DNA from: Solirubrobacterales bacterium
GTDB lineage: Bacteria; Actinomycetota; Thermoleophilia; Solirubrobacterales; 70-9
Assembly: GCA_020438355.1 (NCBI GenBank)
Contig: JAGQUT010000006.1
Span: forward strand, 1-64,000
Reading direction: 5' to 3'
DNA length: 64,000 nucleotides
Position numbers and translations under genes: made by a program. Within the stretch, counting starts at the first letter, position 1; each line of letters begins with the position of its first letter. The notes under the pieces are model-generated. The model had not been told where the DNA came from and made no database searches. It saw only the letters and a program-made list of their open reading frames with translations. This document shows, piece by piece, positions 42,168 to 51,401 of this stretch.

Positions 42168-43385
42168 GTGCTAGAACCCTCAACAGACTCAGCTGCCCCG
42201 GTTTCGGATGCGAAGCGTTCGAATCTGAGGCGTACCGTGGAGACGGGTATTTATCTGCGGCATTCGTCTAGGTGTGTGGGTGGGTTTGATGGTCCTTGTT
42301 CGTGTGTGCCGAAGTATCAGGCGCAGGTTCATTCGGCTCGGGACCGGAAGCCTGTCCGTAAGACGTTCAGGACTTTGCCGGAGGCGAGGCGTTGGCGTCA
42401 CAAAGCGAAGGAGGCTTTGCGAAAAGGGGAGATGGGTGCCCCGAGTGCGGTGTTGTTGCGTGACGCCGCGAAGCAGTGGCTCTTGGATGCTGAGGCTGGG
42501 GTGGTGAGAACCCGTTCGGGTGAGCGCTATAAGCCTTCGGCGGTTCGTGGGTATGAGAACGCTCTGCGAAGGTTTGTGGTTCCGGAGCTGGGTCATCTTC
42601 GTTTGTCGGCAATCACCAGGAAACGGATTCAGGAACTCGTCGACAAGCTCGCCCGTACGGATATGGCTCCGGCAACGGTTGCGAACTCGATTGCGCCTCT
42701 CAGGGTGATTTTCAGGCAGGCGATTGACCGTGAGGTGGTTCATGTGAACCCAACTGAGAGGTTGAGATTGCCTCGGGACCGGCGTCGGCGGGAGCGGATC
42801 GCGGAGCCGCTTGAGGTTGAGGCGCTCCTGGAGTGTTTGGATGACCGGCACCGGTTGATCTGGATGTTCGCTGTGTACACGGGTCTCAGGAAGGGCGAGC
42901 TTCAGGCACTGAGGTGGGAGAACATTGACCTTGACGCAGGAATCTTGAGGGTGGAGCATTCGTTTGATCCGAAAGCAGGATTGGTTTCCCCGAAGAGCGA
43001 GTCTGGTCGCCGCAGGGTTCCGATTCCGCAGGTGCTTGTTCCAGCGGTGGCGGCCCACCAGGAAGTGGCTCAAGCCGACACCGAGTTCGTGTTGGCGAAC
43101 TCGAGAGGAAATCCGTTTTGTGGTTCGAACGTTTACCGGGTGTCGCACAGGGAGTGGGGGAAGGCTGGTCTGAAACCTCTGGGTTTTCATGAGGCCAGAC
43201 ACACCTACGCGTCCTTCATGATCGCCGCCGGTGTGAACGCGAAAGCGCTCTCCACATATATGGGGCACTCCTCCATCACCGTGACGATCGACCGGTACGG
43301 GCACCTGATGCCAGGAAACGAACAGGAAGCCGCAATGCTCCTCGACGCTTTCGTCGAGAAACACGCCAACGGGGAACAAGCATGA
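42168..43385 (+). CDS. tyrosine recombinase / phage-type integrase
   Basis: A 405-residue site-specific integrase. The N-terminal ~75 residues resemble an arm-binding domain with a Cys-containing turn (C-V-G-G-F-D-G-P-C-S-C-V). A core-binding SAM-like domain follows (~95-190), then the catalytic domain with Arg in T-G-L-R-K-G-E, H-E-A-R-H-T-Y-A-S-F, the His in M-G-H-S-S and the nucleophile Tyr in T-I-D-R-Y-G-H. All catalytic residues are present. It probably inserted the island into tRNA-Arg. Codon use (many third-position T and G) differs from the chromosome. GTG start. Confidence 0.93.
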   Translation: MLEPSTDSAAPVSDAKRSNLRRTVETGIYLRHSSRCVGGFDGPCSCVPKYQAQVHSARDRKPVRKTFRTLPEARRWRHKAKEALRKGEMGAPSAVLLRDAAKQWLLDAEAGVVRTRSGERYKPSAVRGYENALRRFVVPELGHLRLSAITRKRIQELVDKLARTDMAPATVANSIAPLRVIFRQAIDREVVHVNPTERLRLPRDRRRRERIAEPLEVEALLECLDDRHRLIWMFAVYTGLRKGELQALRWENIDLDAGILRVEHSFDPKAGLVSPKSESGRRRVPIPQVLVPAVAAHQEVAQADTEFVLANSRGNPFCGSNVYRVSHREWGKAGLKPLGFHEARHTYASFMIAAGVNAKALSTYMGHSSITVTIDRYGHLMPGNEQEAAMLLDAFVEKHANGEQA

Positions 43386-43585
43386 GGCGCTGGTGGCGAC
43401 GCCAGGAACAGATGCCGGCAACGCGGCGGGCCTATCCACCGATGGTGGGAAGCGGAGCTGAAAGGCGACGGTGGGATCTGGCGGAGCAGGCTGCCAGGGA
43501 GGTAGTCAGCCAAGTAGGTGGGGACGAGTTCACGGTGTTACTCGCGACCAGGAGTCTCTACCTGTCAGACATTCCGACTCACTGA
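43382..43585 (+). CDS. short Arg-rich ORF overlapping the integrase stop
   Basis: A 67-residue frame whose ATG overlaps the integrase TGA (ATGA). It is Arg/Trp-rich (M-R-R-W-W-R-R-Q-E-Q-M). A diverged copy of the same DNA occurs at 41155, where the frame is partly kept (R-R-A-Y-P-P). It may be a small excisionase-like or accessory protein, or only conserved non-coding sequence. I cannot decide. Confidence 0.35.
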   Translation: MRRWWRRQEQMPATRRAYPPMVGSGAERRRWDLAEQAAREVVSQVGGDEFTVLLATRSLYLSDIPTH

Positions 43586-43635
43586 TGAGGCCGTCAGGAT
43601 CCTTGTTGCGATCCTGGTAGTGGTCCCCAGACAGG

Positions 43636-44259
43636 TCACGAACCCATCTGCTTGGTTATCTTCGGGTAGATATCCAATGCCTCTTGATAGGTGTAAAAGA
43701 TCGGCCCTATCGTCCAGATCGACTCAGCAGGAACGAGTTTTCCATCAACGGTCTTCTCCAAACGGTGCCACTGAAATTGGCTTGATCCCATCGAAAATCT
43801 CGTCAGATCCTTTGGTCGCTTCCGCATCGCGTAATCGTGAAAATCCACGGTCCATCTGTATGCCCGGCCAAATGGTGTCCAGACGATCTTCCCTCGCTTG
43901 GCCGCAACCTCTTCCCAAACCACGTTGGCCAAGATCATCGCCAGCTCCGACGCGTAGCGGACCGTAAAAGCGTCGGTTCCAAGCGAGGTGTAAAGGACCC
44001 CTCGAAGATCAGCCATGAATTGTCCCTTGCGATTCTCCGGCAAGACACGTACCACTTCGACCCGGCTTAGTTTCTGAATGCCTCTTCGCTCGGTCTTCTC
44101 GAACATTCCAGGTTTCTGCATCGCCTGCCCGTAGGTGACCTCTTGGCTCACCGACTTTGGCCATTTCTTCGTCTTGTTAGCCTCGACTGGAGCAACCAGA
44201 ATTGCGGCCGAGAGCAGGCCGACTCCCAAGAAAATGGCCATCTTCCTGATCGCGTTCAC
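43636..44259 (-). CDS. secreted protein, unknown
   Basis: A 207-residue protein with a signal peptide (M-N-A-I-R-K-M-A-I-F-L-G-V-G-L-L-S-A-A, cleavage near V-E-A-N). The mature part is mixed alpha/beta with no Cys and ends in a helical segment (T-Y-Q-E-A-L-D-I-Y-P-K-I-T-K-Q). No family recognised. It is the last gene of island module 1 and convergent with the integrase. Confidence 0.65.
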   Translation of the reverse strand: MNAIRKMAIFLGVGLLSAAILVAPVEANKTKKWPKSVSQEVTYGQAMQKPGMFEKTERRGIQKLSRVEVVRVLPENRKGQFMADLRGVLYTSLGTDAFTVRYASELAMILANVVWEEVAAKRGKIVWTPFGRAYRWTVDFHDYAMRKRPKDLTRFSMGSSQFQWHRLEKTVDGKLVPAESIWTIGPIFYTYQEALDIYPKITKQMGS

Positions 44260-44939
44260 GCGGGAAGCGTTGCAGGACGTCTCCTAGATGTCAATCGCGT
44301 CTTGGCCATCTGGCACCGTCGACTATTCCAGCTGGGTTCGGATAGGCTCTCCCAGAGGTGTCTGGGGGCAGCAAGAACGTTGGCGAATGAGAACCTACCC
44401 GTTCCGGTCGACACTGGAGGAACCGTTAATGAGAAGGGCTCCCAGTTTGTCGACCACGGAAGCTCCTATCTGCGGAACTCGGCGGATTCGGTCGTAAGTT
44501 CGATAGGAAGCGTGACCGGCTATGCCCTGAAGGCATTGCGGTTTGCAAGGACCATCAAGAGCGTTGCCGACCCGTACAGCCAGTGTGCCCCATGAGGGCG
44601 ACGGCTTGGGAATCGGTCATCTGACCTGGGCCCACGAAACCAAAGGTCACAGGTTCGAATTCTGTCGGGCGCGCTCCACATCTGACTCAGCGATTGTGGT
44701 CGCGGTCGAACGGCCTGATTCGTGGGTTCAGAAAAGGGCAGTCAGACGCACAATCGTTTCGAATCCGAGGCACGAGAATGAGTTCGCAAACAGAAACGAC
44801 GAGGGAGCCTTGAAAGTAGCTTTACATCGTCACAGAGCTCAGGTGTTGTCGGAGGACTGACTAGGTCCACTCAACCGGTTCCTCGGCGTGTAGTAGCCTT
44901 CAATTGCTGCACGTGGGTGTGTCAAGAGAGGGAGACAAG
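44260..44939. other. non-coding stretch around module 1/2 boundary
   Basis: About 680 bases without a convincing gene. It contains attachment repeat 1 and, after it, no copy of the left-end dyad found behind repeats 0 and 2. Open frames here are short, discontinuous and without family features. Confidence 0.5.
44634..44676 (+). repeat. attachment-site repeat 1
   Basis: Partial tRNA-Arg 3' half plus three bases, one mismatch to the tRNA copy (T for C at 44661, which breaks a T-stem pair). It lacks the 5' half, so it is not a tRNA gene. It separates modules 1 and 2. Confidence 0.85.
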
Positions 44940-47684
44940 TTGACTGGTTGCACTGGGCGGCGAAATCAGAGAGAAGTTGCTTCCTCGAGGGTTTCCAGAT
45001 TGGTTCTGTGGACAGTTGCCCTCATGTTGCTGGGCGGAGCCACATTCGTCGCCACGCCGGGGGCAACCGCCGATGCCGGCATTTCCGGCACTGTCAGAAG
45101 TTCCAACGGCACTCCGTTGAAGGACGTCTGCGTGGGGGTCTATCAATCTCGCGTGTTTCAGGGAGAGACCAAGACCGCCTCCAATGGAACCTATTTAGTC
45201 GGTGGTCTTGGCGCTGGCGGCTACCAGCTCCGGTTCGAGGATTGCGGCGGAAACGGAGTCGAGTACGAGTTCTACGAAAACCAGCCCACTTTCGACGATG
45301 CGAATACGGTTTCCGTGACGGAAGGTCAGATTACCGCAGGAATAGATGTGGCGCTCGAACCGGAAGGACGGATTTCGGGTTTGGTAACTGATATCGAAGG
45401 TAATCCGGTCGCTGGCGTCGGCGTATACGCTTACCGGCGCTACAACTCGAGGTTCACCGTGGGCTTTACCGAAACCGAAGCGAACGGTCGTTACCTGATC
45501 GGCGGACTCCGTCAAAGTTCTGATTACGAAGTCAGATTCTACCCTGCGGATACTTTTGTAAGCCAATCCTTCGACGGCCATTCCCCCGTCAACATTTTCG
45601 GCGATTACACGCCGGTGAGCGTGATTTCGGGACAAGAGACACCGAACATCGATGCCAAGCTGGTGCTCTTGACTGCGCCCACCGGCATCGCTGGCACCAT
45701 CAGAGGATCCAACGGCACGCCGCTTCAAGATATTTGCGTCGGGGTCTATCAGAGTCGTGTGTTTCAGGGAGAAACCAAGACGGCAGTTGATGGGACCTAT
45801 TCGGTCAAGGATCTTGTCCAGGGTCCCTACCAGATGAGATTTCAGGATTGTGGCGGTAACGGCGTCGAGTACGAGTTCTATGAGAATCAGCCCACTTTCG
45901 ACGACGCGAACTCGATCGCAGTGAAAACCGGGTACATGTCAACGGTTGATGTGGTCCTTGCCCCGGCCGGCCGAATATCCGGTTTGGTGACTGACGCGAT
46001 TGGGAACCCGGTCGCTGGTGTCGGTGTGTACGCCTACCGGCGCAACAACTCGAGGTTCACCATTGGTTCTACCGAAACTGAAGCGAACGGTCGTTACCTG
46101 ATCGGCGGGCTCCGCGAAGCATCCGATTACGAGGTCAGGTTCTACCCCGCCGAGCCTTTCATAAGTCAGTCCTACGATTCCATATCACCGGTCAACATCT
46201 TTGGTCCGTACACGCAGGTGAGCGTGGTTTCCGGTCTGGAGACACCGAACATAGATGCCAGGCTTCTCCAGTACATTTCGGTGGCAGGAACCATAACGGA
46301 CAGTCGGGGGAACTCGGTCCAGGGATGCAACGTCACGGTGGGTGGAAAATCAGCGGCGACGGATTCGGCGGGCGGGTATGAGGTTACCTTTGCGGTTCCA
46401 ACGATCGAAAATGGTATCCCGGTGATCAGATACTACGCAAGCTGCCCCTATCCGACTTACCTGGAGGCGGTAAGTGGCTCTGTGCCCGTGACCAATCCAA
46501 GTTCGGCCATAGTGGACTTGGTCGTTCCACTAAAGAATTCTATCTCCGGGATTGTCACGAATTCTGACGGGGAGCCGATCTCCGGATGCAGCGTGAGCGC
46601 CACCGCACGATCCGGCGGCTTGAGTACAGGAGTGGTCACCAATTCAAGCGGAGTGTTTAGCTTCGATCCGCTCTTGAATGGCGAGTACGATGTTTGGGTT
46701 TATTGCGGAGGGGATTACGCGCCACAGTTCCACGACGGTACCGTCGACTCGGAAAAGGTGACGCCGATACTGTTGAGCGGTGGCGATGACAGGGTCATCA
46801 ACGTTCAGGTGGGTGGATTTTCGTCTATCGGCGGTAAAGTCTCGATCCTGGGGCGCAATGATTTCTCGGATATCTGCGTGGACGCTTACGGTTCGGACGG
46901 AACATGGGCTGCCGCTGGGGTCACCGATGAAATCGGCTCATACAGGCTGGACGGACTGACTCTTGGTGACTACCGGCTGCGTTTCACCGATTGCTCCTTC
47001 TTCCCCAGTGTGATCACAGAGTTCTACCGGGACGAATCGAGTCTCGAATCGGCTGACGTCGTTTCGGTTGCAAAGGATCAGGACCGCCAGGAAATCGATG
47101 CTGAACTTCGAGACATGGAGCCTCCGAATACCTACATCGAGGAGGGGCCCACAGGTAGAATCCTGACCGATGCGGCGGCTTTCTCGTTCCGGGGTAGTGC
47201 AGACGCGACAAAGATTCAGTGCCGGATCGACTCCCAGCCCTTCACTGACTGCACCTCGCCTAAGACCTTCACCGACTTGACCGACGGGCCCCACACCGCC
47301 TACTTCCGAGCCGAAGATTCCGCCGGGAACCAGGACCAGACCCCGGCCATCAGAGACTTCACAGTTGACACAATCGTCTACAAAGCCGTAATCGGCAAGG
47401 TCAACGTAAAGGGCCCGGCTAAGGTCAGGAAAGGCAGGGTCGCTGCCTACGCAGTCAACGTCACCAACGCCGGCAACGCACAGGCGACCGGAGTGAGACT
47501 GGTCGTCTCAGGCAGGGGCATCAGGCTCAACGCCCCCGTCGGCGTGATCAATGCGGGAGTGACCCGTACGGTCAACCTCAGACTTCGCCCCTCGCGGACT
47601 GGCAGGGTCACAGCGTCCTTTAAGGTGACATCCGACAACGCTGGCAGCAGGACGGTCAAGAAGACGATAGCCGTCAGGAAGTAG
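44940..47684 (+). CDS. large secreted multi-domain surface protein
   Basis: About 914 residues. Signal helix L-V-L-W-T-V-A-L-M-L-L-G-G-A-T-F-V. The body is a series of carboxypeptidase-regulatory-like beta domains (G-x-I-S-G-x-V-T-D-x-x-G-N-P-V-A-G-V). The first ~195 residues after the signal are duplicated (DNA ~45078-45660 and ~45684-46265), each copy with Y-Q-S-R-V-F-Q-G-E-T-K and Y-E-F-Y-E-N-Q-P-T-F-D-D-A-N. Then more such domains, an Ig-like module (~740-810) and a C-terminal Lys/Arg-rich beta-sandwich ending T-V-K-K-T-I-A-V-R-K. That last domain is shared with the protein ending at 51362. TTG 44940 follows GAGGGAG. Probably cell-surface adhesive or structural. Confidence 0.8.
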   Translation: MTGCTGRRNQREVASSRVSRLVLWTVALMLLGGATFVATPGATADAGISGTVRSSNGTPLKDVCVGVYQSRVFQGETKTASNGTYLVGGLGAGGYQLRFEDCGGNGVEYEFYENQPTFDDANTVSVTEGQITAGIDVALEPEGRISGLVTDIEGNPVAGVGVYAYRRYNSRFTVGFTETEANGRYLIGGLRQSSDYEVRFYPADTFVSQSFDGHSPVNIFGDYTPVSVISGQETPNIDAKLVLLTAPTGIAGTIRGSNGTPLQDICVGVYQSRVFQGETKTAVDGTYSVKDLVQGPYQMRFQDCGGNGVEYEFYENQPTFDDANSIAVKTGYMSTVDVVLAPAGRISGLVTDAIGNPVAGVGVYAYRRNNSRFTIGSTETEANGRYLIGGLREASDYEVRFYPAEPFISQSYDSISPVNIFGPYTQVSVVSGLETPNIDARLLQYISVAGTITDSRGNSVQGCNVTVGGKSAATDSAGGYEVTFAVPTIENGIPVIRYYASCPYPTYLEAVSGSVPVTNPSSAIVDLVVPLKNSISGIVTNSDGEPISGCSVSATARSGGLSTGVVTNSSGVFSFDPLLNGEYDVWVYCGGDYAPQFHDGTVDSEKVTPILLSGGDDRVINVQVGGFSSIGGKVSILGRNDFSDICVDAYGSDGTWAAAGVTDEIGSYRLDGLTLGDYRLRFTDCSFFPSVITEFYRDESSLESADVVSVAKDQDRQEIDAELRDMEPPNTYIEEGPTGRILTDAAAFSFRGSADATKIQCRIDSQPFTDCTSPKTFTDLTDGPHTAYFRAEDSAGNQDQTPAIRDFTVDTIVYKAVIGKVNVKGPAKVRKGRVAAYAVNVTNAGNAQATGVRLVVSGRGIRLNAPVGVINAGVTRTVNLRLRPSRTGRVTASFKVTSDNAGSRTVKKTIAVRK

Positions 47685-47725
47685 GCCAGTCTCATGTCCT
47701 CTTGACGGGGGCCAGAATCCCGTCA

Positions 47726-47790
47726 TTAGGCTGCCACCCGCACGAGAATCAGGACGTCCCTTGAGAAATGAAGCAGGTCCCGCAACGTAC
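47726..47790 (-). pseudogene. 3' relic of an MBL-fold gene
   Basis: About 60 bases convergent with the surface-protein gene align to the 3' end of the MBL gene at 51402 (shared R-D-V/A-x-I-L-x-R-V-A-A end, one single-base gap). The rest of that gene is missing. It shows that the gene pair surface protein / convergent MBL existed in both modules. Confidence 0.55.
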
Positions 47791-47936
47791 TTCGGGACGG
47801 CACTCGTGCAGGCAGCCAAATCAATCTAAACGAGCCGTAAGATTGCGACTCGACGAGGACAGTCAGCCGGGCAGTCAGAAGCGGTCTCCGGCGCTGGAAA
47901 TCGCGCTGACGCTGGGAAAGAAATAACCCAGGATCA

Positions 47937-47982
47937 TCTACGAAACCGAAGGTCACAGGTTCGAATCCTGTCGGGCGCACTC
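47937..47982 (+). repeat. attachment-site repeat 2
   Basis: tRNA-Arg 3' half from the anticodon loop, two mismatches over 46 bases. No 5' half. It separates modules 2 and 3 and is followed 83 bases later by left-end dyad copy B. Confidence 0.85.
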
Positions 47983-48064
47983 CTCAAACGCGGCAAGCCA
48001 GGCTCTCTGCTGCGGAATCTCTCGACCGGTCGAGAAACGGTCCAAATCGTCGTATTTCGCGTTT

Positions 48065-48104
48065 GGCTTGTTCAAGCCGAATAGGACTACCGCTCAAACA
48101 AGCC
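48065..48104. repeat. left-end inverted repeat, copy B
   Basis: GGCTTGTT (48065-48072) with AACAAGCC (48097-48104), a perfect eight-base dyad. It matches copy A at 33 of 39 positions and has the same offset from its attachment repeat. Apart from it, 47983-48320 shows no gene. Confidence 0.6.
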
Positions 48105-48320
48105 CACGGGTTCCACCGAGACACGAAGTACCCGACAGATCGGCACGAAGCGTTTCCGTATCCGAAACGTCGCAGGCCCGAATCGGGCCCCCGCTATGTC
48201 CGTCAGGGGGACCCGCCGGTAGCGCGAACTCCTCAAGCCGTCGTCCCTATCCGTCCCGTCGTCCCCGGGACGGCGCGGGACGCGTCCCTGAACAGACTGT
48301 GGGGCGGTGGACGGAATGGG

Positions 48321-48950
48321 CTATTTGGCCTCGGATATCACTTGATCCCTCAGGGGCTTCAGCGTGGTCAAGGCAACCCTGGCGATTGGGCGAAGCTCGA
48401 TCGTTCCGGTGGGCATTCCACCCGGCGAGAAGCCCCTTGCCCATTCGTCTATAGACGTAGCGATCCCCGGCTTCGGCTCTGTGCTGTGTGTGCCACCAGC
48501 CACAATTGCCCCATACTTCACGACATCTCGCACAGTCGCGGTCTGAGCACCCAGGTACATGATCGGTTCCTTTATAAATTGGCCGAGGCTCAGGCTGTGC
48601 GTCGTTTGGCCCGGCATATTGGACGACGGATCGATTCCGTCGATGACGGAAAAGTAGCTCATGTTTCCGAGAGCCCTTGCCGTGCGAAGGTAGGCGTCAT
48701 TTCGGGTCACCACGAATTCCAGTTTGAGCCGCCGAGTCCGATTGACTTTGCTGACTAGACCATCAAGGAGCAGCCCTCGAAGGAGTTCTGACGACTTGAC
48801 CACGTCGTACTCATCACCGGCGATCCGCGACTCTACGTCATCCAGTGTCCTGACAAACAGTGGGTCTGGCTCCATAACGGAACAGTAGGTGACGCTGCTG
48901 ACGCCATCGACCGAGGTGTCTGGGGTTTGCACTCTGCCGATGGGCTTCAT
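48321..48950 (-). CDS. hypothetical protein
   Basis: A 209-residue protein without signal peptide or membrane helix. Charged N-terminal half (L-D-D-V-E-S-R-I-A-G-D-E-Y-D-V-V-K) followed by K-V-N-R-T-R-R-L-K-L-E-F-V-V-T-R-N-D-A-Y and a mixed alpha/beta C-terminus. I recognise no family. It is the first gene of module 3 and points towards the island left end. Confidence 0.5.
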   Translation of the reverse strand: MKPIGRVQTPDTSVDGVSSVTYCSVMEPDPLFVRTLDDVESRIAGDEYDVVKSSELLRGLLLDGLVSKVNRTRRLKLEFVVTRNDAYLRTARALGNMSYFSVIDGIDPSSNMPGQTTHSLSLGQFIKEPIMYLGAQTATVRDVVKYGAIVAGGTHSTEPKPGIATSIDEWARGFSPGGMPTGTIELRPIARVALTTLKPLRDQVISEAK

Positions 48951-49247
48951 CAGGTCGACGCGCGCCCTTCCTCGATCCGCGTGAATCGCTCCGGTACTCG
49001 AATATTCGAAGAGGCTGGAGGAGGCTCGGAGATGCCCCTAGCGTCCGTCGAGACTCGGCGAAGCCAAGACTTTGCCCGAAAGTCCGCCCAGCGGCTACAC
49101 TGAGATCGAGCTAATCGGCCGACAAAGGGGAGCAATGCGCAAGGTGTGGGTCCCACCGAACAGGAAGGGTATGCCGAGGGGAGGCTCGTTTGGCCGAATT
49201 CGCGCTTGGCGCGTTCTTGTTGCAGCCGAGGAAGGTCGAGTATCAGA

Positions 49248-51362
49248 GTGAAACTGGCAGGTCGAGGTGCGGTCGCGATGGCGGTGATTTCAGGTTGTCT
49301 ACTTCTGGCCTCATTACCGGCGGCACTTGGGTCTCCGGCAGGCAAGCCAGATCCGACCTTCGGCTACAAGCTAGATCCGATCTGGGGATTTGCCACTTTC
49401 GGGACGATCGGGATCGACTTCGGCTCCCCAGATGTCAGTGACTATGCGGGTGACGTCGCGCTGGACTCGCAGGGGCGCATTGTTGTAGCGGGGGATTTTG
49501 TCACCGCGCTCCCTAACGTTTTCGTCGCTCGATATCTCGAGGACGGTCAGCCCGACGAAAGCTTCGGCGGAGGAGACGGAATGGTGTTCGGGGAGCAAGT
49601 CCGGGCGAATATTGGCGGAGTGGGAATCGATTCGACCGGCAGGATCTTGGTCGGGGCCCGAGAGGACAGCGGCACGCTCTCAGTGTTCAGATACACGTCA
49701 GCGGGCATCCTGGATGATTCGTACGGTGACGAAGGGGTTGCTCGAGTGCATGATGTCAATTACTGCCTGACCTCAGTCGACTCCATGCACGTCTTTGCTA
49801 ATGGAGGCGTCGCCTTGGTTGGAACGCAGTCGGGTTTTGGATGCCCCTTTGACTCCGTGGTCGTAGCGCGTTTTGCTCCCGACGGTACGCCTCAGGCGGG
49901 GTTCGGAGAAGGGGGGCTGGTGAAGCTCTTCGGGGGGGAATTCGACGGCGATCACGGAGGGGACATCGCTCCTGGGCCGGCCGACACTCTGGTCGTCGGC
50001 CACTTGAAAAGCCGCGACGAGGGCCAGCCGCCAACGGATCTCGAGGTCGTGCGCTTGGCGCCTTCTGGCGCACTGGACACGAGCTTCTCTGGCGATGGCA
50101 TCGCCACACACGACCTTGGCGAAGATGAGGAAAATACAGGCCAGCTGGCCGTCGATCCCTTGGGCCGCACTCTTGTCTCGTCTTCGACTGGGAAGCTAAT
50201 CAGGCTGACGAGCAGCGGGGAGCTCGATGCGACGTTCGGCATACGGCCTGTCCCTCCAGCCGGCGACCTCGAACTCGACTCCCAGGGTCGCATTCTCCTC
50301 GCTCACAACCGCTCGGCTCAATGGGTAACCCGTCTTACGCCAACGGGTGTGCCGGATTCGTCGTTTGGTGACGCCATTGAGCCTGGAACGGCCTATGTCG
50401 GCTCCGGCGGAGGTGGCACACTTGCTATTGACGCACAGGACCGACCGGTCGTAGCGTATTACAACCTTACTCAGCTCGGTGCCGATTTGGCTAACTCGTT
50501 CGTCACTCGATTAACAGCACTGCCAGTCCCTGAGCACACCGTCACCGTGAACCTCGCCGGAGCTGGGACCGGAAACGTCGAGATACTCGGTGCGCTCAAC
50601 GGATTCAATCTATGCCCAAGCCAGTGTACGGCGCTGTTTGACGAGGGGGAAACGGCCTACTTGAATTTGACTCCGGAGGAGAACTTCGAACTCGTTTCTT
50701 GGAGCGGACCCTGCGAGGGCCAGGACGGCAACAATTGTGCCTTCGAGGTCACTTCGGACACAGAGATCACTGCGACTATCGATCGGGCCTCGGTCCCGCT
50801 GACGGTCACAAAGACCGGAGAGGGAACCGTCACCAGTTCGCCCGCAGGCATCGCCTGCGGTACTACCTGCTCCGCGAAGTTTCGTGGGGGAGTTGTAACG
50901 CTCACCGCCATACCTGAGCCAGGTTTCGAGTTCCGTGAGTGGGGGGGTCGTGCAGACTGTCTAGGAAAATTGCCTCACGCGCCCCACACTGAACCGGAAT
51001 GTAAGGTGACTATGGATTTTGGCGCGACGTCCGTGCACGCAAACTTCGTCCCCACTCGGGTAGCCAGCCTCAGCAAGGTGTGGGTTCAGGGTCCGGCCAA
51101 GGTCAAGAAGGGTAAGAAGGCCACTTACAAGGTCGCCATCTCAAATTCAGGTAATGCCAATGCCACCGCTGTGAAGCTGATAGTCAGCGGCAAGGGCCTC
51201 AAGTACGGGTCCTCGGTCGGAGTAGTCCAGAGCGATTCGACCAGAACCGTCAGGGTCAAGCTCAAACCGAAGAAGTCTGGCAAGGTCAAGGCCACATTCA
51301 GAGTGACGTCGGCCAACGCCGGCAGCAAGACCGTCAGGAAGACGATCACGGTCAGGAAGTAG
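49248..51362 (+). CDS. secreted delta-60-repeat / InlB B-like surface protein
   Basis: About 704 residues. The GTG at 49248 follows GAGGAAGG and gives a good signal peptide (K-L-A-G-R-G-A-V-A-M-A-V-I-S-G-C-L-L-L-A). Residues ~30-430 contain delta-60 propeller repeats (L-D-S-Q-G-R-I-V-V-A-G, R-Y-L-E-D-G-Q-P-D-E-S-F-G). Two InlB B-like repeats follow (~435-600, with V-T-V-N-L-A-G-A-G-T-G-N-V and V-T-K-T-G-E-G-T-V-T-S-S-P-A-G-I-x-C-G). The C-terminus is the same Lys-rich beta-sandwich as in the protein ending at 47684. Probably surface-attached by that domain. Confidence 0.82.
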   Translation: MKLAGRGAVAMAVISGCLLLASLPAALGSPAGKPDPTFGYKLDPIWGFATFGTIGIDFGSPDVSDYAGDVALDSQGRIVVAGDFVTALPNVFVARYLEDGQPDESFGGGDGMVFGEQVRANIGGVGIDSTGRILVGAREDSGTLSVFRYTSAGILDDSYGDEGVARVHDVNYCLTSVDSMHVFANGGVALVGTQSGFGCPFDSVVVARFAPDGTPQAGFGEGGLVKLFGGEFDGDHGGDIAPGPADTLVVGHLKSRDEGQPPTDLEVVRLAPSGALDTSFSGDGIATHDLGEDEENTGQLAVDPLGRTLVSSSTGKLIRLTSSGELDATFGIRPVPPAGDLELDSQGRILLAHNRSAQWVTRLTPTGVPDSSFGDAIEPGTAYVGSGGGGTLAIDAQDRPVVAYYNLTQLGADLANSFVTRLTALPVPEHTVTVNLAGAGTGNVEILGALNGFNLCPSQCTALFDEGETAYLNLTPEENFELVSWSGPCEGQDGNNCAFEVTSDTEITATIDRASVPLTVTKTGEGTVTSSPAGIACGTTCSAKFRGGVVTLTAIPEPGFEFREWGGRADCLGKLPHAPHTEPECKVTMDFGATSVHANFVPTRVASLSKVWVQGPAKVKKGKKATYKVAISNSGNANATAVKLIVSGKGLKYGSSVGVVQSDSTRTVRVKLKPKKSGKVKATFRVTSANAGSKTVRKTITVRK

Positions 51363-51369
51363 GTCGAGC

Positions 51370-51387
51370 CTCCCCCGTTTCGGGGAG
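51370..51387. terminator. hairpin between convergent genes
   Basis: CTCCCC (51370-51375) with GGGGAG (51382-51387) and loop CGTTTC; no T tract. It lies between the surface-protein stop and the end of the MBL gene. Confidence 0.35.
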
Positions 51388-51401
51388 TCGGAACCCCGGA
51401 C

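Noticed and set aside
44143-44595. Plus-strand frame overlapping the 43636-44259 gene
   Set aside because: Its first quarter is antisense to a signal-peptide gene, and the remainder shows no conserved features; not supportable as a gene.
48063-48758. Plus-strand frame opposite the 48321-48950 gene
   Set aside because: Arg/Pro-rich composition, runs through the left-end dyad, no domain or start signal; it is antisense shadow.
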